In this document: one piece after another, positions 45,164 to 54,037 of the stretch
Numbering within the stretch: position 1 is the stretch's first letter
How the letters are laid out: every line of letters starts with the position of its first letter
Assembly: GCF_024158035.1 (NCBI RefSeq)
Contig: NZ_JAMZEK010000002.1
Coordinates: 744,001-808,000 of the forward strand
From: Dyella lutea
GTDB taxonomy: Bacteria; Pseudomonadota; Gammaproteobacteria; Xanthomonadales; Rhodanobacteraceae
Reading direction: 5' to 3'
Length of the DNA stretch: 64,000 nucleotides
Program-made: the position numbers and the translations under genes
Notes under the pieces: model-generated
Databases searched by the model: none
What the model saw: the letters and a program-made list of their open reading frames with translations, nothing else
What the model was told of the DNA's origin: nothing

Positions 45164-46265
45164 GCTCAGCCGATCGGCCTGGTGCGTGCCGCTTGCGGCA
45201 GCCTGGATGCTCGCTGCCACGCCGGCGCCGCTGCACGCGCAGCTGGCTCCAAGGCTGAGCGCGCAGGTGTCGCTGGACGAGTTGTCGACCGCGACCGCCG
45301 CGTTGCCGGCGGATCCGGCGCTGGCCTCCCTGCGATCGCAGCTGCAGCGCATGGCCGACAATCTGCGCCAGGACGCGGGCAAGGATGCGGACAAGCCGGC
45401 CGACCTGGTCGGCGACACGCTGCGCGGTCGCATCGTGCGGGCACACGCAGCGGCGATCCGGGTGCAGGCCTACCTGAAGGCCATGGCCGACTGCCGGGGC
45501 GCGGACCGCACGGCGATGCAGTCGGCGTTGGTCGAGAGCGTGAAACTGCTGGCTGCGGCCGACGGCGGCGCCAAGGTGGTCCCGGCGGTCGAGGACGTGC
45601 AGTCGATGCCGGCGCCGGGTTCGTCGCTGTTCGCGATCCGCGCGGGTGGCGGCCCCCTGGCGTTCGCCTTGGCCGGCAGTGACCTGTTCGACAGCCAGTG
45701 TCCGTCCCCCCAGGTCAGCGCCACCGACGCCGGCGGCATCGCGCTGGCCAACCAGCCGATCCTCACCGGCGCCTCGCCGGCGCGACTGGAACTGAAGTGG
45801 GCGGATATCGGCCAGGTGCCTGTCGGCCCCGTGGTCCTGCACGTGGTCGCGCAGCGCACGGTGTTCCTGCTCGGCTGTCAGGCCCTGCCCGAGGCCACGG
45901 CCGTGATCGCGGTGGTGCCGGCAACGCATTACCGCGTCGACTACGCCCTGGAGGCGATCTGCCCGGCGCCGGGCGACGCCAACCGCGTGGTCGCGCTGGG
46001 CAAGGGCACGCTGGAACTGGCCGGCGGCGGTGCGAGCGCCGCGCAGAACGTGTCGACCACCGCGTGTGCGGAACCGGCGGCCTACCGCCTCAGCGCCTCG
46101 GTCAGCGCGTCCGGCGGCGCGCCGTCTCCGGCCGGGCCTTTCACCCAGTCCGCGCAGGCATCGATCACCGCCGGGTTGCCCGGCGGACTGACGTTGAGCT
46201 GGGACCCTTCCGTGCAGTCGGTGTTCGTCCGCGCCGGAGCGAACACCTGCAAGGGCGTGCGCTAG
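45153..46265 (+). CDS. Exported protein of unknown function, third gene of the TPS operon
   Basis: 370 residues from a GTG that overlaps the end of tpsA by 11 bases, so it is probably translationally coupled. A signal peptide (LAAAWMLAATPAPLHAQ) is followed by a helical part (about 35-130) and a beta-rich part with several Cys (QCPSP, LLGCQ, EAICPAPG, STTACAEP, ANTCKG), suggesting periplasmic or outer-surface disulfides. I recognise no family. It could be a chaperone, processing or anchoring partner of the exoprotein. Confidence 0.8.
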   Translation: MTSRLSRSAWCVPLAAAWMLAATPAPLHAQLAPRLSAQVSLDELSTATAALPADPALASLRSQLQRMADNLRQDAGKDADKPADLVGDTLRGRIVRAHAAAIRVQAYLKAMADCRGADRTAMQSALVESVKLLAAADGGAKVVPAVEDVQSMPAPGSSLFAIRAGGGPLAFALAGSDLFDSQCPSPQVSATDAGGIALANQPILTGASPARLELKWADIGQVPVGPVVLHVVAQRTVFLLGCQALPEATAVIAVVPATHYRVDYALEAICPAPGDANRVVALGKGTLELAGGGASAAQNVSTTACAEPAAYRLSASVSASGGAPSPAGPFTQSAQASITAGLPGGLTLSWDPSVQSVFVRAGANTCKGVR

Positions 46266-46289
46266 CGTTCCGTCGCAAGGGCGGAACGC
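46265..46289. terminator. Hairpin between convergent genes
   Basis: GCGTTCCG (46265-46272) pairs with CGGAACGC (46282-46289) across a 9-base loop in the 27-base gap between the convergent TPS operon and tssA. It could end transcription from both sides, although no T-run is visible. Confidence 0.5.
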
Positions 46290-46292
46290 AGG

Positions 46293-47339
46293 TCAGAACT
46301 CGTCGGTGCCGGAGATCGTGCGCAGCTCGCTGAGGCCACCGGGGGCCAGGTCCTGCAGCAGCTCCGGAAAGCTCAGTCCGACCAGTCGCTGGGCGCGACG
46401 CAGCAGGATCGGCAGCGGGCTGGCCGGCTCGTACCTGGCGTAGTACTCGCACAGCTCGTCCAGCCGGCGGCGCACGTCCTCCGGGCTCTGGATGCGTCCG
46501 GCCGCCACCGCCACGCCACCGGCGACCGGCGCTTCGCCAGTCTCGTCGCCGGCCGCGCCTTCCTCGCCGGGAGCCGCCGCTTCGGGCGTGCGCAGGGCGA
46601 CCTGCGCGTCGAGGAATTTCTTCAGTTCGTAGGCGTCGGTGAGCAGCGGCTTGAGGTCCGGCCCGAGCGTGCCGATGCGGTCGGTGAACAGGGTATCGAT
46701 CGCCTTGCCCAGGTCGAGGATCTGCGTCGCCGCCTGCAGCGAGCCGGTGAGCTGGCCTTCGTCGCAGTCCAGGCAGCAGGCCTCGATGTCGGCCATCGAC
46801 GGCAGGCCCTCGCCATTCTCGTTGCCCGGGACCTTCAGCGTCCCCTGCGCCACCCGCAGGTCGCGCAGCGAGAAGCGGCCGATCCGCGGCGAGGCGACGA
46901 ACGGGGTGCTGCGCAGATAGGCCAGTACGGCCAGCGGGTCGCCCAGCGGCACCACGGCGTTGACGCGCGCAGTGGGATCGTTGTCGTCCTCGGCATCGAG
47001 CTGCGGGTGCACCGCTTCCCAGAAGTTCTCGAGCAGGCCGTGCACCAGGCCCAGGCCGCGGGCGAGTCCGGCCAGGCCCTCGGTGCGCAGCCAGGCGGTG
47101 GCAAGGTAGGTGGCCACGCGCAGGTCGCGGGTGCGCTCGAACAGGCCGTTGGACAAGGCGATCACCTTGTCCCACTCGGGCTCTTCGGCGGCCTTCACCG
47201 AATCGCCCATGGCGCGCTCGGCGCGCGGCGCGGCGGCGCGTTCCAGCGCCATGAAGTCCGCGTCGTATTCCAGGTCGGTGCCGCAGGGGGCGTCCTCGCC
47301 CAGGGGCGAGAGGTAGGACGTCAGCAGGTCGTCGGACAT
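46293..47339 (-). CDS. tssA: T6SS cap protein TssA (ImpA family)
   Basis: 348 residues. The N-terminal ImpA domain is clear: YLSPLGEDAPCGTDLEYD, then W-D-K-V-I-A-L-S-x-x-L-F-E-x-T-R-D-L-R-V-A-x-Y-L-A-x-A-W-L-R-T-E-G, and G-L-L-E-N-F-W-E-x-V-H-P-Q-L-D. An acidic/Ala linker leads to a C-terminal helical domain with YYARYEPASPLPILLRRAQRL. TssA primes baseplate and tail assembly and caps the growing sheath. It is on the opposite strand from all other tss genes here and separated from them by the TPS operon, so it has its own promoter. Confidence 0.95.
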   Translation of the reverse strand: MSDDLLTSYLSPLGEDAPCGTDLEYDADFMALERAAAPRAERAMGDSVKAAEEPEWDKVIALSNGLFERTRDLRVATYLATAWLRTEGLAGLARGLGLVHGLLENFWEAVHPQLDAEDDNDPTARVNAVVPLGDPLAVLAYLRSTPFVASPRIGRFSLRDLRVAQGTLKVPGNENGEGLPSMADIEACCLDCDEGQLTGSLQAATQILDLGKAIDTLFTDRIGTLGPDLKPLLTDAYELKKFLDAQVALRTPEAAAPGEEGAAGDETGEAPVAGGVAVAAGRIQSPEDVRRRLDELCEYYARYEPASPLPILLRRAQRLVGLSFPELLQDLAPGGLSELRTISGTDEF

Positions 47340-47430
47340 GGGCGGACTCGCAGGGGGTGGGCCATGGCGTCGTCCGGCCGGTCGGGACGGACGTCTCCCT
47401 CTGTAGTGCGCAAAAGCGCCCCCGATCCGG

Positions 47431-49554
47431 TCAGGAGGCCCAGTCCTGCGGCAGTCGGCGTTCGTCCGGGGTCGGCCCGGGCAGCGGGTAGCGGCTGCGC
47501 TCGACCACGTGGGCCAGGGTGTTCACGTTGTCGACCAGGCGGTCGGACAGTCGCGCCAGCAGCTCGGCCGTCGCGGCATCGTCGCTCAGTTCCAGCAGGG
47601 CGGCGAAGCTGCGTTGCAGGTCGCGTAGAGGCGGCAGCGTTTTCACCGGGCGCTGCTCGCGCAAGCCCACCGCGATCGCGTGCAGGGCATCGGCGACCTG
47701 ACCGACGAAGCCGGACGCCTCGATCTGCTCGGGCAGGGTGGCGCGGTTGTCGATCAGCGCTTCCAGCGACATCGCGGTGCGCGCCAGCCGGTTGCCGTTG
47801 GCGAACAGCGATTCGGCCAGCTCCAGCAGCGCCGCCGGCGTACCGGGCTCGCCGCGCATGCGTTCGATCGAGGCCTGCGCGTTGGTGCGTGCCATCCGCG
47901 CGGCCGTGCGTGCCTCGCGATGAGCGTCGCGTTGCTCGGTCGTGGCCAGTGCGCGCAGGTAGTTGGCGTAGGCTCCCAGCATCTCGGCCAACGAGGCGCG
48001 GGCGCGGGCGCGCTCCCAGGTTGGCCAGAGCACGTAAGCGAGCAGGGCCATCGCACTGCCCAGCGCGGTGTTGATCACGCGGTCGATCACCGCATCGGCC
48101 GGGCTGACCCCCTCGAACGACAGCAGGATCACCACCGTACCGGTGAGCGCCGCCACCGCCGCCCCGTAGTGGGCGGTAGCCAGGTAGCGGAAGCCCATGC
48201 ACAACACCGCCATCAGCGCCAGGTGCGCCCACGGTTCGTCCGGCGCGAGCCACAGCAGCGCGGTGGTCAGCAGCAGGCCGAGCACGGTACCGACCACGCG
48301 CAGCAGGCCGAAGTTGAAGGTGGCGGCGAAGTCCGGGCGCAGCACGATCGCCGCGGTCATCGGCACCCAGTAGCCGTGCGGCAGCTGCAGGTGGCGCGCA
48401 ACCGCCCAGGCCACGCCCAGGCAGGCGGCACTGCGCACGGCATGGCGGAAGGCGACCGAGTGTGGGGTGAGATTGGCGCGCAGGGTGGCCAGTGGCGAGT
48501 GCCCCCGCAGCGCCGCCGGCAACGGCGTCTCCGCGGCAGCCGCACGCAGCTCGCCGCGGCTGCCGGCCCAGTGGGCATTGCGCACGGCGGCGGCCAGCTG
48601 GCCGGCCAGGGCGTGGATGTGCACGGTAAGGCCGCCGCTGGCGCGCTCGTCGTCGAGCAGGGTGCGTTCGCTGGCGCGCAAACCCTTGAGCGACTGCTCG
48701 GCGCGCTCCGGGGCGTCGCCGGTTTCCAGCGCCTCGGCAATCGCGGCCAGCACTAGGGCCGCGTCCTCGCGGAAGATCGCATGCATTGCCGGGTGGCTGC
48801 GCAATTCGGCCATCGCGGTGAGTTCCAGGCGGATCCGCTCGGCCAGTTCCAGCAGCACCCCGAAGGCCTCCATGGCGCGTCCGCGGGCGTGATGGCGTCC
48901 AAGCAGGGTGGTCTGCAGCGTGGTCATCGCCTCGGTGAGGGCCGGGACGTCGGCGTCGTCATGGGCCTGCTGTCGCGCCAGTTGCGCCAGCCCGCGGTAG
49001 ACCCCGGCCAGTGCCTGGCGCTCAGGCCGGTAGCGCTGCAATGGCCAGGCGGCGATCGAGAACAGACCGAGCAGCAGGCCGCCGGCGAAGATCAGTGCCG
49101 CGGCGCCCAGGGCCTGCGCGGCCTGGGCAACGGGTGTGGCGGCGGTGACCACCAGCAGGATGATGCTGGTCATGCCGACGCGGGCGATGTCCACGCCGAA
49201 CACCACCAGCAGGCCGCCGAAGAAGCCCAGCCCGGCGGTGGCGGCGAGCATTGGCCAGAACTCGCCGCCGACCAGCATGCCCAGCAGCGAGGCGAACGCG
49301 GCCGCCAGTGCGGCCATCAGCAGGCGCCACATGCGCTGCCGGTAAGGCCCGGGCTGATCGGAAAACATCGTGTTGAGCGCGCCGGCGCCCACGCCCAGGC
49401 CGATCTCGGTATGGCCGGTGGCCATGCCTACCGCCAGCGGCAGGATCACGGCGGCGGTATTGCGCAGCACCACCCGCAGCGGCACGTCCGGACGCCGCGT
49501 ACGGGTCAGGCTGTCGACGAGCGAGGCACGAAGCGAATAGCTGCGGGCGGTCAT
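47431..49554 (-). CDS. FUSC-family inner-membrane transporter
   Basis: 707 residues from the ATG at 49554 (GGAAG upstream); a TTG 18 codons earlier is less likely. There are two hydrophobic blocks, each of several membrane helices (about 30-170 and 385-510), each followed by a helical cytoplasmic part, the AaeB/YccS-like layout of the fusaric-acid-resistance family. It probably exports aromatic or other amphipathic acids. No paired membrane-fusion protein gene is next to it. Confidence 0.85.
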   Translation of the reverse strand: MTARSYSLRASLVDSLTRTRRPDVPLRVVLRNTAAVILPLAVGMATGHTEIGLGVGAGALNTMFSDQPGPYRQRMWRLLMAALAAAFASLLGMLVGGEFWPMLAATAGLGFFGGLLVVFGVDIARVGMTSIILLVVTAATPVAQAAQALGAAALIFAGGLLLGLFSIAAWPLQRYRPERQALAGVYRGLAQLARQQAHDDADVPALTEAMTTLQTTLLGRHHARGRAMEAFGVLLELAERIRLELTAMAELRSHPAMHAIFREDAALVLAAIAEALETGDAPERAEQSLKGLRASERTLLDDERASGGLTVHIHALAGQLAAAVRNAHWAGSRGELRAAAAETPLPAALRGHSPLATLRANLTPHSVAFRHAVRSAACLGVAWAVARHLQLPHGYWVPMTAAIVLRPDFAATFNFGLLRVVGTVLGLLLTTALLWLAPDEPWAHLALMAVLCMGFRYLATAHYGAAVAALTGTVVILLSFEGVSPADAVIDRVINTALGSAMALLAYVLWPTWERARARASLAEMLGAYANYLRALATTEQRDAHREARTAARMARTNAQASIERMRGEPGTPAALLELAESLFANGNRLARTAMSLEALIDNRATLPEQIEASGFVGQVADALHAIAVGLREQRPVKTLPPLRDLQRSFAALLELSDDAATAELLARLSDRLVDNVNTLAHVVERSRYPLPGPTPDERRLPQDWAS

Positions 49555-49655
49555 GCCGCTTCCGGGTCCGTCGGGGGTGGGTGCCGATTCTGCACCAGCC
49601 CCGGTCAACGCGGTGCGATCACGGCGGCAGGCGCCGCGACCGCGTCAGCGCGCGC

Positions 49656-50219
49656 TCAGGCGCGACCGCCGAACTCGCCGGTGGTGGTGTTGACCCACAC
49701 CTTCTCGTCGTTGGTGATGTACTCGGGCACCTGGATCTCGATACCGGTGTTGAGCTTGGCCGGCTTGGTGCGCTTGGTGGCACTGGCGCCCTTTAGCTCC
49801 GGCGCGGTGTCGACCACGGTCAGCATCACGCTGGTGGGCACCTGCAGGCCGACCGGCGCGTCGTCGATCAGCTGCACGTAGTAGCCCTCCAGCTCCTCGA
49901 CGATGTAGCCGGCGTTGTCTCCGACCAGCTCGGGGCTGAGCAGGTACTGGGTGTAGTCCTCGTTGTCCATGAACACGAAGGCCTCGCCGTCCATGTAGGA
50001 GAAGTTCGCGGCGCGGCGCACCAGGTCCATCTCCTTCAGGTCGTCGTCGGCACGCAGGCTGAGGTCGAACTTGCGACCGCCCGGGATCGAATACATGGTG
50101 AAGCGGAAGGTGACGTTGCCGCCACGCGCGGTGGGCGAGCTGCGCTCGATGTCGCGCACCTGGTAGACGGTGCCATCGTGCTCGACCACGTTGCCTTTCT
50201 TGACGTCGGAAGCTTTCAT
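49656..50219 (-). CDS. efpL: Elongation factor P-like protein EfpL (YeiP)
   Basis: 187 residues, full EF-P length with KOW-like, OB and C-terminal OB domains. The tip loop reads [11 protein letters not shown] with Arg in place of the modified Lys of EF-P, and A-P-x-L-K-G-A-S-A and E-Y-I-x-x-x-E-K-V-W-V-N follow. This is the EfpL/YeiP subfamily, which helps ribosomes stalled at proline-containing motifs without a lysine modification. No modification enzyme gene is nearby. A REP-type inverted repeat pair sits immediately upstream. Confidence 0.9.
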   Translation of the reverse strand: MKASDVKKGNVVEHDGTVYQVRDIERSSPTARGGNVTFRFTMYSIPGGRKFDLSLRADDDLKEMDLVRRAANFSYMDGEAFVFMDNEDYTQYLLSPELVGDNAGYIVEELEGYYVQLIDDAPVGLQVPTSVMLTVVDTAPELKGASATKRTKPAKLNTGIEIQVPEYITNDEKVWVNTTTGEFGGRA

Positions 50220-50272
50220 GGGTTTGGCCGGGATTTGGTATGGGAAAGTAGGTAGATATCAGTTGCCTCGCC

Positions 50273-50351
50273 GTCATTCCCGCGAACGCGGGAATCCACC
50301 TGGCTCTTGCAAGGAAAGGCGAAAATGGATTCCCGCATTCGCGGGAATGAC
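50273..50351. repeat. Pair of inverted ATTCCCGCGAA-type palindromic repeats
   Basis: GTCATTCCCGCGAACGCGGG (50273 on, to 50298) is repeated in inverted orientation at 50326-50351 with one mismatch over 26 bases and a 27-base spacer. Each arm is itself nearly palindromic, so arms can fold alone or together. It lies between efpL and the downstream end of the SDR gene and could act as the SDR terminator. This is the common intergenic palindrome style of Xanthomonadales and relatives. Confidence 0.9.
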
Positions 50352-50370
50352 GACGCGTTGAAGTGTCCGC

Positions 50371-51138
50371 TTACTTCGGCTGCAGCCGCACGCCACCATC
50401 CAGGCGAATCGTCTCGCCGTTGATGTAGCGGTTGGTGAGGATGAAGGCGACGGTGGCGGCGAACTCTTCCGGCTTGCCCAGGCGGGAGGGGAACGGGATC
50501 GAGGCGGACAGCGACTCCTGCACCGCCGGCGGCATGCCGTCGACCATCGGGGTCCAGAAGATGCCCGGGGCGATGGTCGCCACACGGATGCCGAAGCGGG
50601 CCAGTTCGCGGGCCATCGGCAGGGTCATGCCGACCACGCCGCCCTTGGAGGCCGAGTACGCGGCCTGGCCGATCTGGCCCTCGTAGGCGGCCACGCTGGC
50701 GGTGTTGATGATCACCCCGCGCTCGCCGTCCTCGCCCGCCTCGTTGCCCTGCATCAGCGTCGCGGCGGCCTTGGCCACGTTGAAGCTGCCGACCAGGTTG
50801 ACCATCACCGTGGTCTGGAACTGCGACAGTGCCATCGGGCCTTCCTTGCCCAGCACGCGGCCGGCGCCGAGGATGCCGGCGCAGTTCATCACCATGTTCA
50901 GCCCGTCCATCGCCTCGCGGGCGGCGGCGACGTTGGCGGCCACGCCGTCCTCACTGGTGACGTCGGTGCGGTAGAAGCGCGCGCCGTTGCCCAGCGCCTG
51001 CGCCGCCTGCTGGCCCTTCTCCTCGTTGACGTCGAACAGCGCGACCTGCGCGCCGTGCGCGACGAGGTGCTGGGCGACGGCGTGGCCGAGTCCGGAGGCG
51101 CCGCCGGTGATGACGGCCTTGACCTGATCGAGCTGCAT
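50371..51138 (-). CDS. SDR dehydrogenase, 3-hydroxyacyl-CoA dehydrogenase type 2-like
   Basis: 255 residues, a classical short-chain dehydrogenase. It has the NAD motif TGGASGLG at 11-18, an Asp-ended second strand (VALFDVNE) favouring NAD, NCAGI near 85, catalytic Ser in INTASVAAYEG, YSASKGG near 160, and APGIFWTPM. The F-x-T-P-M and R-L-G-x-P-E-E-F-A features resemble HSD17B10-type enzymes that oxidise short branched hydroxyacyl-CoAs in isoleucine and fatty-acid breakdown. The exact substrate is inferred. Confidence 0.85.
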   Translation of the reverse strand: MQLDQVKAVITGGASGLGHAVAQHLVAHGAQVALFDVNEEKGQQAAQALGNGARFYRTDVTSEDGVAANVAAAREAMDGLNMVMNCAGILGAGRVLGKEGPMALSQFQTTVMVNLVGSFNVAKAAATLMQGNEAGEDGERGVIINTASVAAYEGQIGQAAYSASKGGVVGMTLPMARELARFGIRVATIAPGIFWTPMVDGMPPAVQESLSASIPFPSRLGKPEEFAATVAFILTNRYINGETIRLDGGVRLQPK

Positions 51139-51248
51139 GGAGATGTCCCGAAACGTTGGAAAACCGCGATTTTAGCCGAGCGGCCGGGGCACCAGCCATG
51201 GGCGCTTTTTTGCTGCGCTACATGCGGCCGTGACGGCCGCTGGCCGCA

Positions 51249-51821
51249 TCAGCCCGCGCGGGCCAGCAGTGTCTGCCAGACCGGCAGTTCGCGCAGCTCA
51301 CGGAACCGCAACACCGGCACCGGCGGATTGGCCGGCTCGGCGAGTGTTTTCTGCCATACGCCCACGTCCCACCATCGCCCCAGCTTGTAGCCGGCCTGCC
51401 GCCATACGCCCGCGGGCGTGAAGCCCATCGCCTCGTGCGCGGCGACGCTGGTGACACCGGGCAGGGTGATCACGCCCACCGCCTGGCAGATGCCCTGCAG
51501 GCGCAGCGCATCGAGCAGGGTGCCGTAGAGCTTCCGGGCGATGCCGCGGCGCTGCGCATCGGCGCGGACGTAGATCGACGTTTCGGCGATCCAGTCGTAG
51601 GCGGCACGTTCGCGGAAACGGCTGGCATATGCGTAGGCAAGCACCTCGCCCGCCTCTTCCCAGACCAGCCACGGATACTGCTCCAGCCGCCCGAGCACGC
51701 GTTCGCGCATGACCTCGACGCCCGGCAGCACAGTCTCGAAGGTGGCCACGCCCTCGAGCACGTGCGGGGCGTAGATGGCGTGGAAGGCGTCGGCATCGGC
51801 GCCGGTGGCGATGCGGATCAT
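51249..51821 (-). CDS. GNAT acetyltransferase, phosphinothricin-acetyltransferase-like
   Basis: 190 residues. A single GNAT domain with IYAPHVLEGVATFE at 15-28, Y-P-W-L-V-W, YASRFRERAAYDW, the acetyl-CoA loop Q-R-R-G-I-A-R-K-L-Y near 91, and a C-terminal G-F-T-P-A-G-V-W-R-Q-A-G-Y-K with W-W-D-V-G-V-W. These are the hallmarks of the Pat/YncA group, which acetylates phosphinothricin, methionine sulfone or similar small amines. Its start overlaps the upstream GNAT gene by four bases. Confidence 0.88.
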   Translation of the reverse strand: MIRIATGADADAFHAIYAPHVLEGVATFETVLPGVEVMRERVLGRLEQYPWLVWEEAGEVLAYAYASRFRERAAYDWIAETSIYVRADAQRRGIARKLYGTLLDALRLQGICQAVGVITLPGVTSVAAHEAMGFTPAGVWRQAGYKLGRWWDVGVWQKTLAEPANPPVPVLRFRELRELPVWQTLLARAG

Positions 51822-52294
51822 GCCAGTGCCTTTTCCATGCAGACGCTGCGCGGGTTGGCGTGGTGCTCGCCGAACGGCGGACAGCGGCGGTAGCCGGCGC
51901 GCTCGTAAAGCTCCAGTGCCTCGGCCTGCGCCGTGCCCGCTTCCAGCCGCACCAGCCGGCCACCGAGGCGGCGGATGTGGTGCTCGATCGCCTCCAGCAA
52001 CTGCTTGCCCAGCCCCAGGCCACGGCAGGCCGGCAGCACGTACATGCGCTTGACCTCCATGTAGTCGCCGCCGTCGATGCAGGCGCCGCAGGCCACCGGC
52101 TCGCCGTCCACCCGCGCGGTGAGCAGGCTGATACCGGGGCGCTGCAGCGCAGCCAGCGACACCGGTTCGATGTTGCCGGTGGGGTGCAGTTCGGCCAGAT
52201 AGCCGTCGGTCGGTTCGATCAGCGGGCGCAGCACGGGCAGGCTCGGATCGTCGACGCGGAATTCGAGACGGGGCGGCAGGGCTTCGTCGCTCAC
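51818..52294 (-). CDS. GNAT-family N-acetyltransferase
   Basis: 158 residues from a GTG that overlaps the stop of the YdeI-like gene. A GNAT domain is seen with GDYMEVKRMYVLPACRGLGL, the acetyl-CoA-binding R-G-L-G-L-G-K near 101-107, and L-R-L-E-T-like RLEAGTAQAEAL with Y-E-R-A-G-Y-R. Substrate unknown. It sits in a coupled three-gene minus-strand operon (YdeI-like, this gene, Pat-like). Confidence 0.85.
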   Translation of the reverse strand: MSDEALPPRLEFRVDDPSLPVLRPLIEPTDGYLAELHPTGNIEPVSLAALQRPGISLLTARVDGEPVACGACIDGGDYMEVKRMYVLPACRGLGLGKQLLEAIEHHIRRLGGRLVRLEAGTAQAEALELYERAGYRRCPPFGEHHANPRSVCMEKALA

Positions 52295-52890
52295 TTGATG
52301 TATTTCCAGTTGCGGTGCTTGCCCTCGGCCAGCCATTCCAGCGTGGTGGCGAGGCGCTTGCTGCGGGTGGCGTCGGTTTTCGCGTCGGTGATCCAGTCGG
52401 TGTATTCGCGCCGGGCGCTGGGGCTGAATGCGTCGAAGTGCTTCTTCGCGGAGGCGTGCTTCTTCAGCGCAAGCGCGGAGGCCAGGTCGTCCGGTATCGC
52501 CGGCGGCGCCTTGGTTTTGGGCGCCTTCGCCGGTGGCGCGGCTGCGCCATCGTCGATCCGCTGCATGGCCGCCTTCACCGCAGCGGCCAGCTCGCGCTTC
52601 GGCGGCAGGTCGCCGACCGCGGTGAGCTTGCCGTACTGGCCCATGCCGTCGGTGTCGTCCGCGCCAGCGTCCGCCCGTGCACGCCAGAAGCCGAAACTGC
52701 AGTGCTGCTTGAATGCCGCCATCATGCACAACGGCCGTCCGCGGTACTCGAAGAACGGCATGCGCCATTTCAGCGTCTCGGTTGCCTCGGGGCACGCCGC
52801 ATGCACCACCGATCGCAGGTGTTCGAGTACCGGCCGCGCGAACGCCGCGGCGCCGGCGATGTAGTCGTCCACACGAGGATCGGTGCCCAT
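52291..52890 (-). CDS. YdeI/OmpD-associated family protein with DUF1801-like N-terminus
   Basis: 199 residues from the ATG at 52890; the open frame extends upstream without protein character. The N-terminal half (ETLKWRMPFFEYRGRPLCMM, then KQHCSFGFW) is DUF1801-like. The C-terminal half (IPDDLASALA, then F-x-x-F-S-P-S-A-R-R-E-Y-x-x-W-I and KRLATTLEWLAEGK) is the YdeI/OmpD-associated domain. Function is not established; cytoplasmic. Confidence 0.85.
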   Translation of the reverse strand: MGTDPRVDDYIAGAAAFARPVLEHLRSVVHAACPEATETLKWRMPFFEYRGRPLCMMAAFKQHCSFGFWRARADAGADDTDGMGQYGKLTAVGDLPPKRELAAAVKAAMQRIDDGAAAPPAKAPKTKAPPAIPDDLASALALKKHASAKKHFDAFSPSARREYTDWITDAKTDATRSKRLATTLEWLAEGKHRNWKYIK

Positions 52891-52903
52891 GGCGTGCCTC
52901 CGT

Positions 52904-53392
52904 CTAGAGTTCCCGCAGGAAGAAGCGGTCGCAGCTGAAATGGCCGGTGCCACCGAGCGGCGCGCACAGTTGCCTGAAGCCGCTGCGCAGGTAAAGCGCC
53001 TGCGCCTGGTCCATGCCGGTGAGCGTCTCCAGGTAGCAGCGGGCGAAGCCGTGCTCGCGTGCCGCGTCCAGGCAGCGCTGCATCATCGCGGTGCCGGCGC
53101 CGATGCCGCGCGCCTCCGGCAGGAAGTACATCTTGCGCAGCTCGCACACGTCCGGGTCGCCGCCTTCCAGTGGCGCGATGCCGGCGCCGCCGATCACCCG
53201 GCCGTCGCGCTCCACCACGAAATAGCTGCTGCGCGGTTGCGCGTAGGCCTGGTACATCGTGTCCACCTCGGGATCGTGGATCGCGAAGCCGGGGCCGTCG
53301 GCGCCGAACTCGGGCATGACGGTGCGTATGATCGCGGCCACCGCCGGATTGTCTTCGGGGGTGATGGGGCGGATCAGGAAACCGGAGGGCAT
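52904..53392 (-). CDS. GNAT-family N-acetyltransferase
   Basis: 162 residues from the ATG at 53392 (GCCCTCCGG reads as CCGGAGGGC on the gene strand, a strong ribosome site). It shows I-R-P-I-T-P-E-D-N at the start, a central GGAGIAPLEGG, ELRKMYFLPEARGIGAG with the acetyl-CoA loop, and C-Y-L-E-T-L followed by L-Y-x-x-x-G-F. Substrate unknown. It is 13 bases upstream of the YdeI-like gene and probably heads that operon. Confidence 0.87.
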   Translation of the reverse strand: MPSGFLIRPITPEDNPAVAAIIRTVMPEFGADGPGFAIHDPEVDTMYQAYAQPRSSYFVVERDGRVIGGAGIAPLEGGDPDVCELRKMYFLPEARGIGAGTAMMQRCLDAAREHGFARCYLETLTGMDQAQALYLRSGFRQLCAPLGGTGHFSCDRFFLREL

Positions 53393-53544
53393 GGCGTGCG
53401 TCGGGTGGGTCGGGGAACGGAGCCGACAGTCTGCAGTAACCGCGGCGGCGAGGAAAAGCCGCCTTTCGTCACAGGGCCCGGCCGCCGCTTGTGGGGGCTG
53501 GCCGCACCGGTGCAGAGTCGGCCGGGTCCGCCAGGGAGCCTGCG

Positions 53545-54033
53545 ATGATGAACCCGCCCGTCCGTGCCACCGGCCTGCCGATCCGCTGCGGCATCGTTTC
53601 CGTGGTGGTGCTGCGTGGTGCGGGCACGGCCACCCGGATGCTGCTGGCGCGCCGTTCCGGGGCCTGGCTCGACGGTGTCTGGAGCTACATCGCCGGCCAC
53701 GTGCAGGGGGGCGAGACCGGCTGGCAGGCGGCGCGACGCGAGTTGTTCGAGGAAACCGGACTGGTGCCGGAGGCGCTCTACGCCACCGGCTTCTGCGAGC
53801 AGTTCTACCGGGCGCAGCCGGAGGGCATCGAGATCGTGCCGGCCTTCGTGGCGCGCGTGGATGGGCCTGCAACGGTGCAGCTCAACCACGAACACTCGGC
53901 GTCATGCTGGGTGGATCTGGGCGAGGCCGCCGCGCGGCTGCCCTTCGGCAGCCAGCGCGACCTGCTGGCCCACGTGCGTCGCGAGTTCGTCGAGCGCACG
54001 CCGTCCGAGGCGCTGCGCATCGTGCTGGACTGA
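53545..54033 (+). CDS. Nudix hydrolase
   Basis: 162 residues from the first of two ATG codons, with AGGGAG eight bases upstream. The Nudix box is complete: G-H-V-Q-G-G-E-T then A-A-R-R-E-L-F-E-E-T-G-L at about 53-76. The C-terminal helix has H-V-R-R-E-F-V. Enzymes of this type cleave nucleoside diphosphate derivatives; substrate unknown. It is divergent from the GNAT gene and convergent with the amidohydrolase gene. Confidence 0.9.
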   Translation: MMNPPVRATGLPIRCGIVSVVVLRGAGTATRMLLARRSGAWLDGVWSYIAGHVQGGETGWQAARRELFEETGLVPEALYATGFCEQFYRAQPEGIEIVPAFVARVDGPATVQLNHEHSASCWVDLGEAAARLPFGSQRDLLAHVRREFVERTPSEALRIVLD

Positions 54034-54037
54034 GTGT

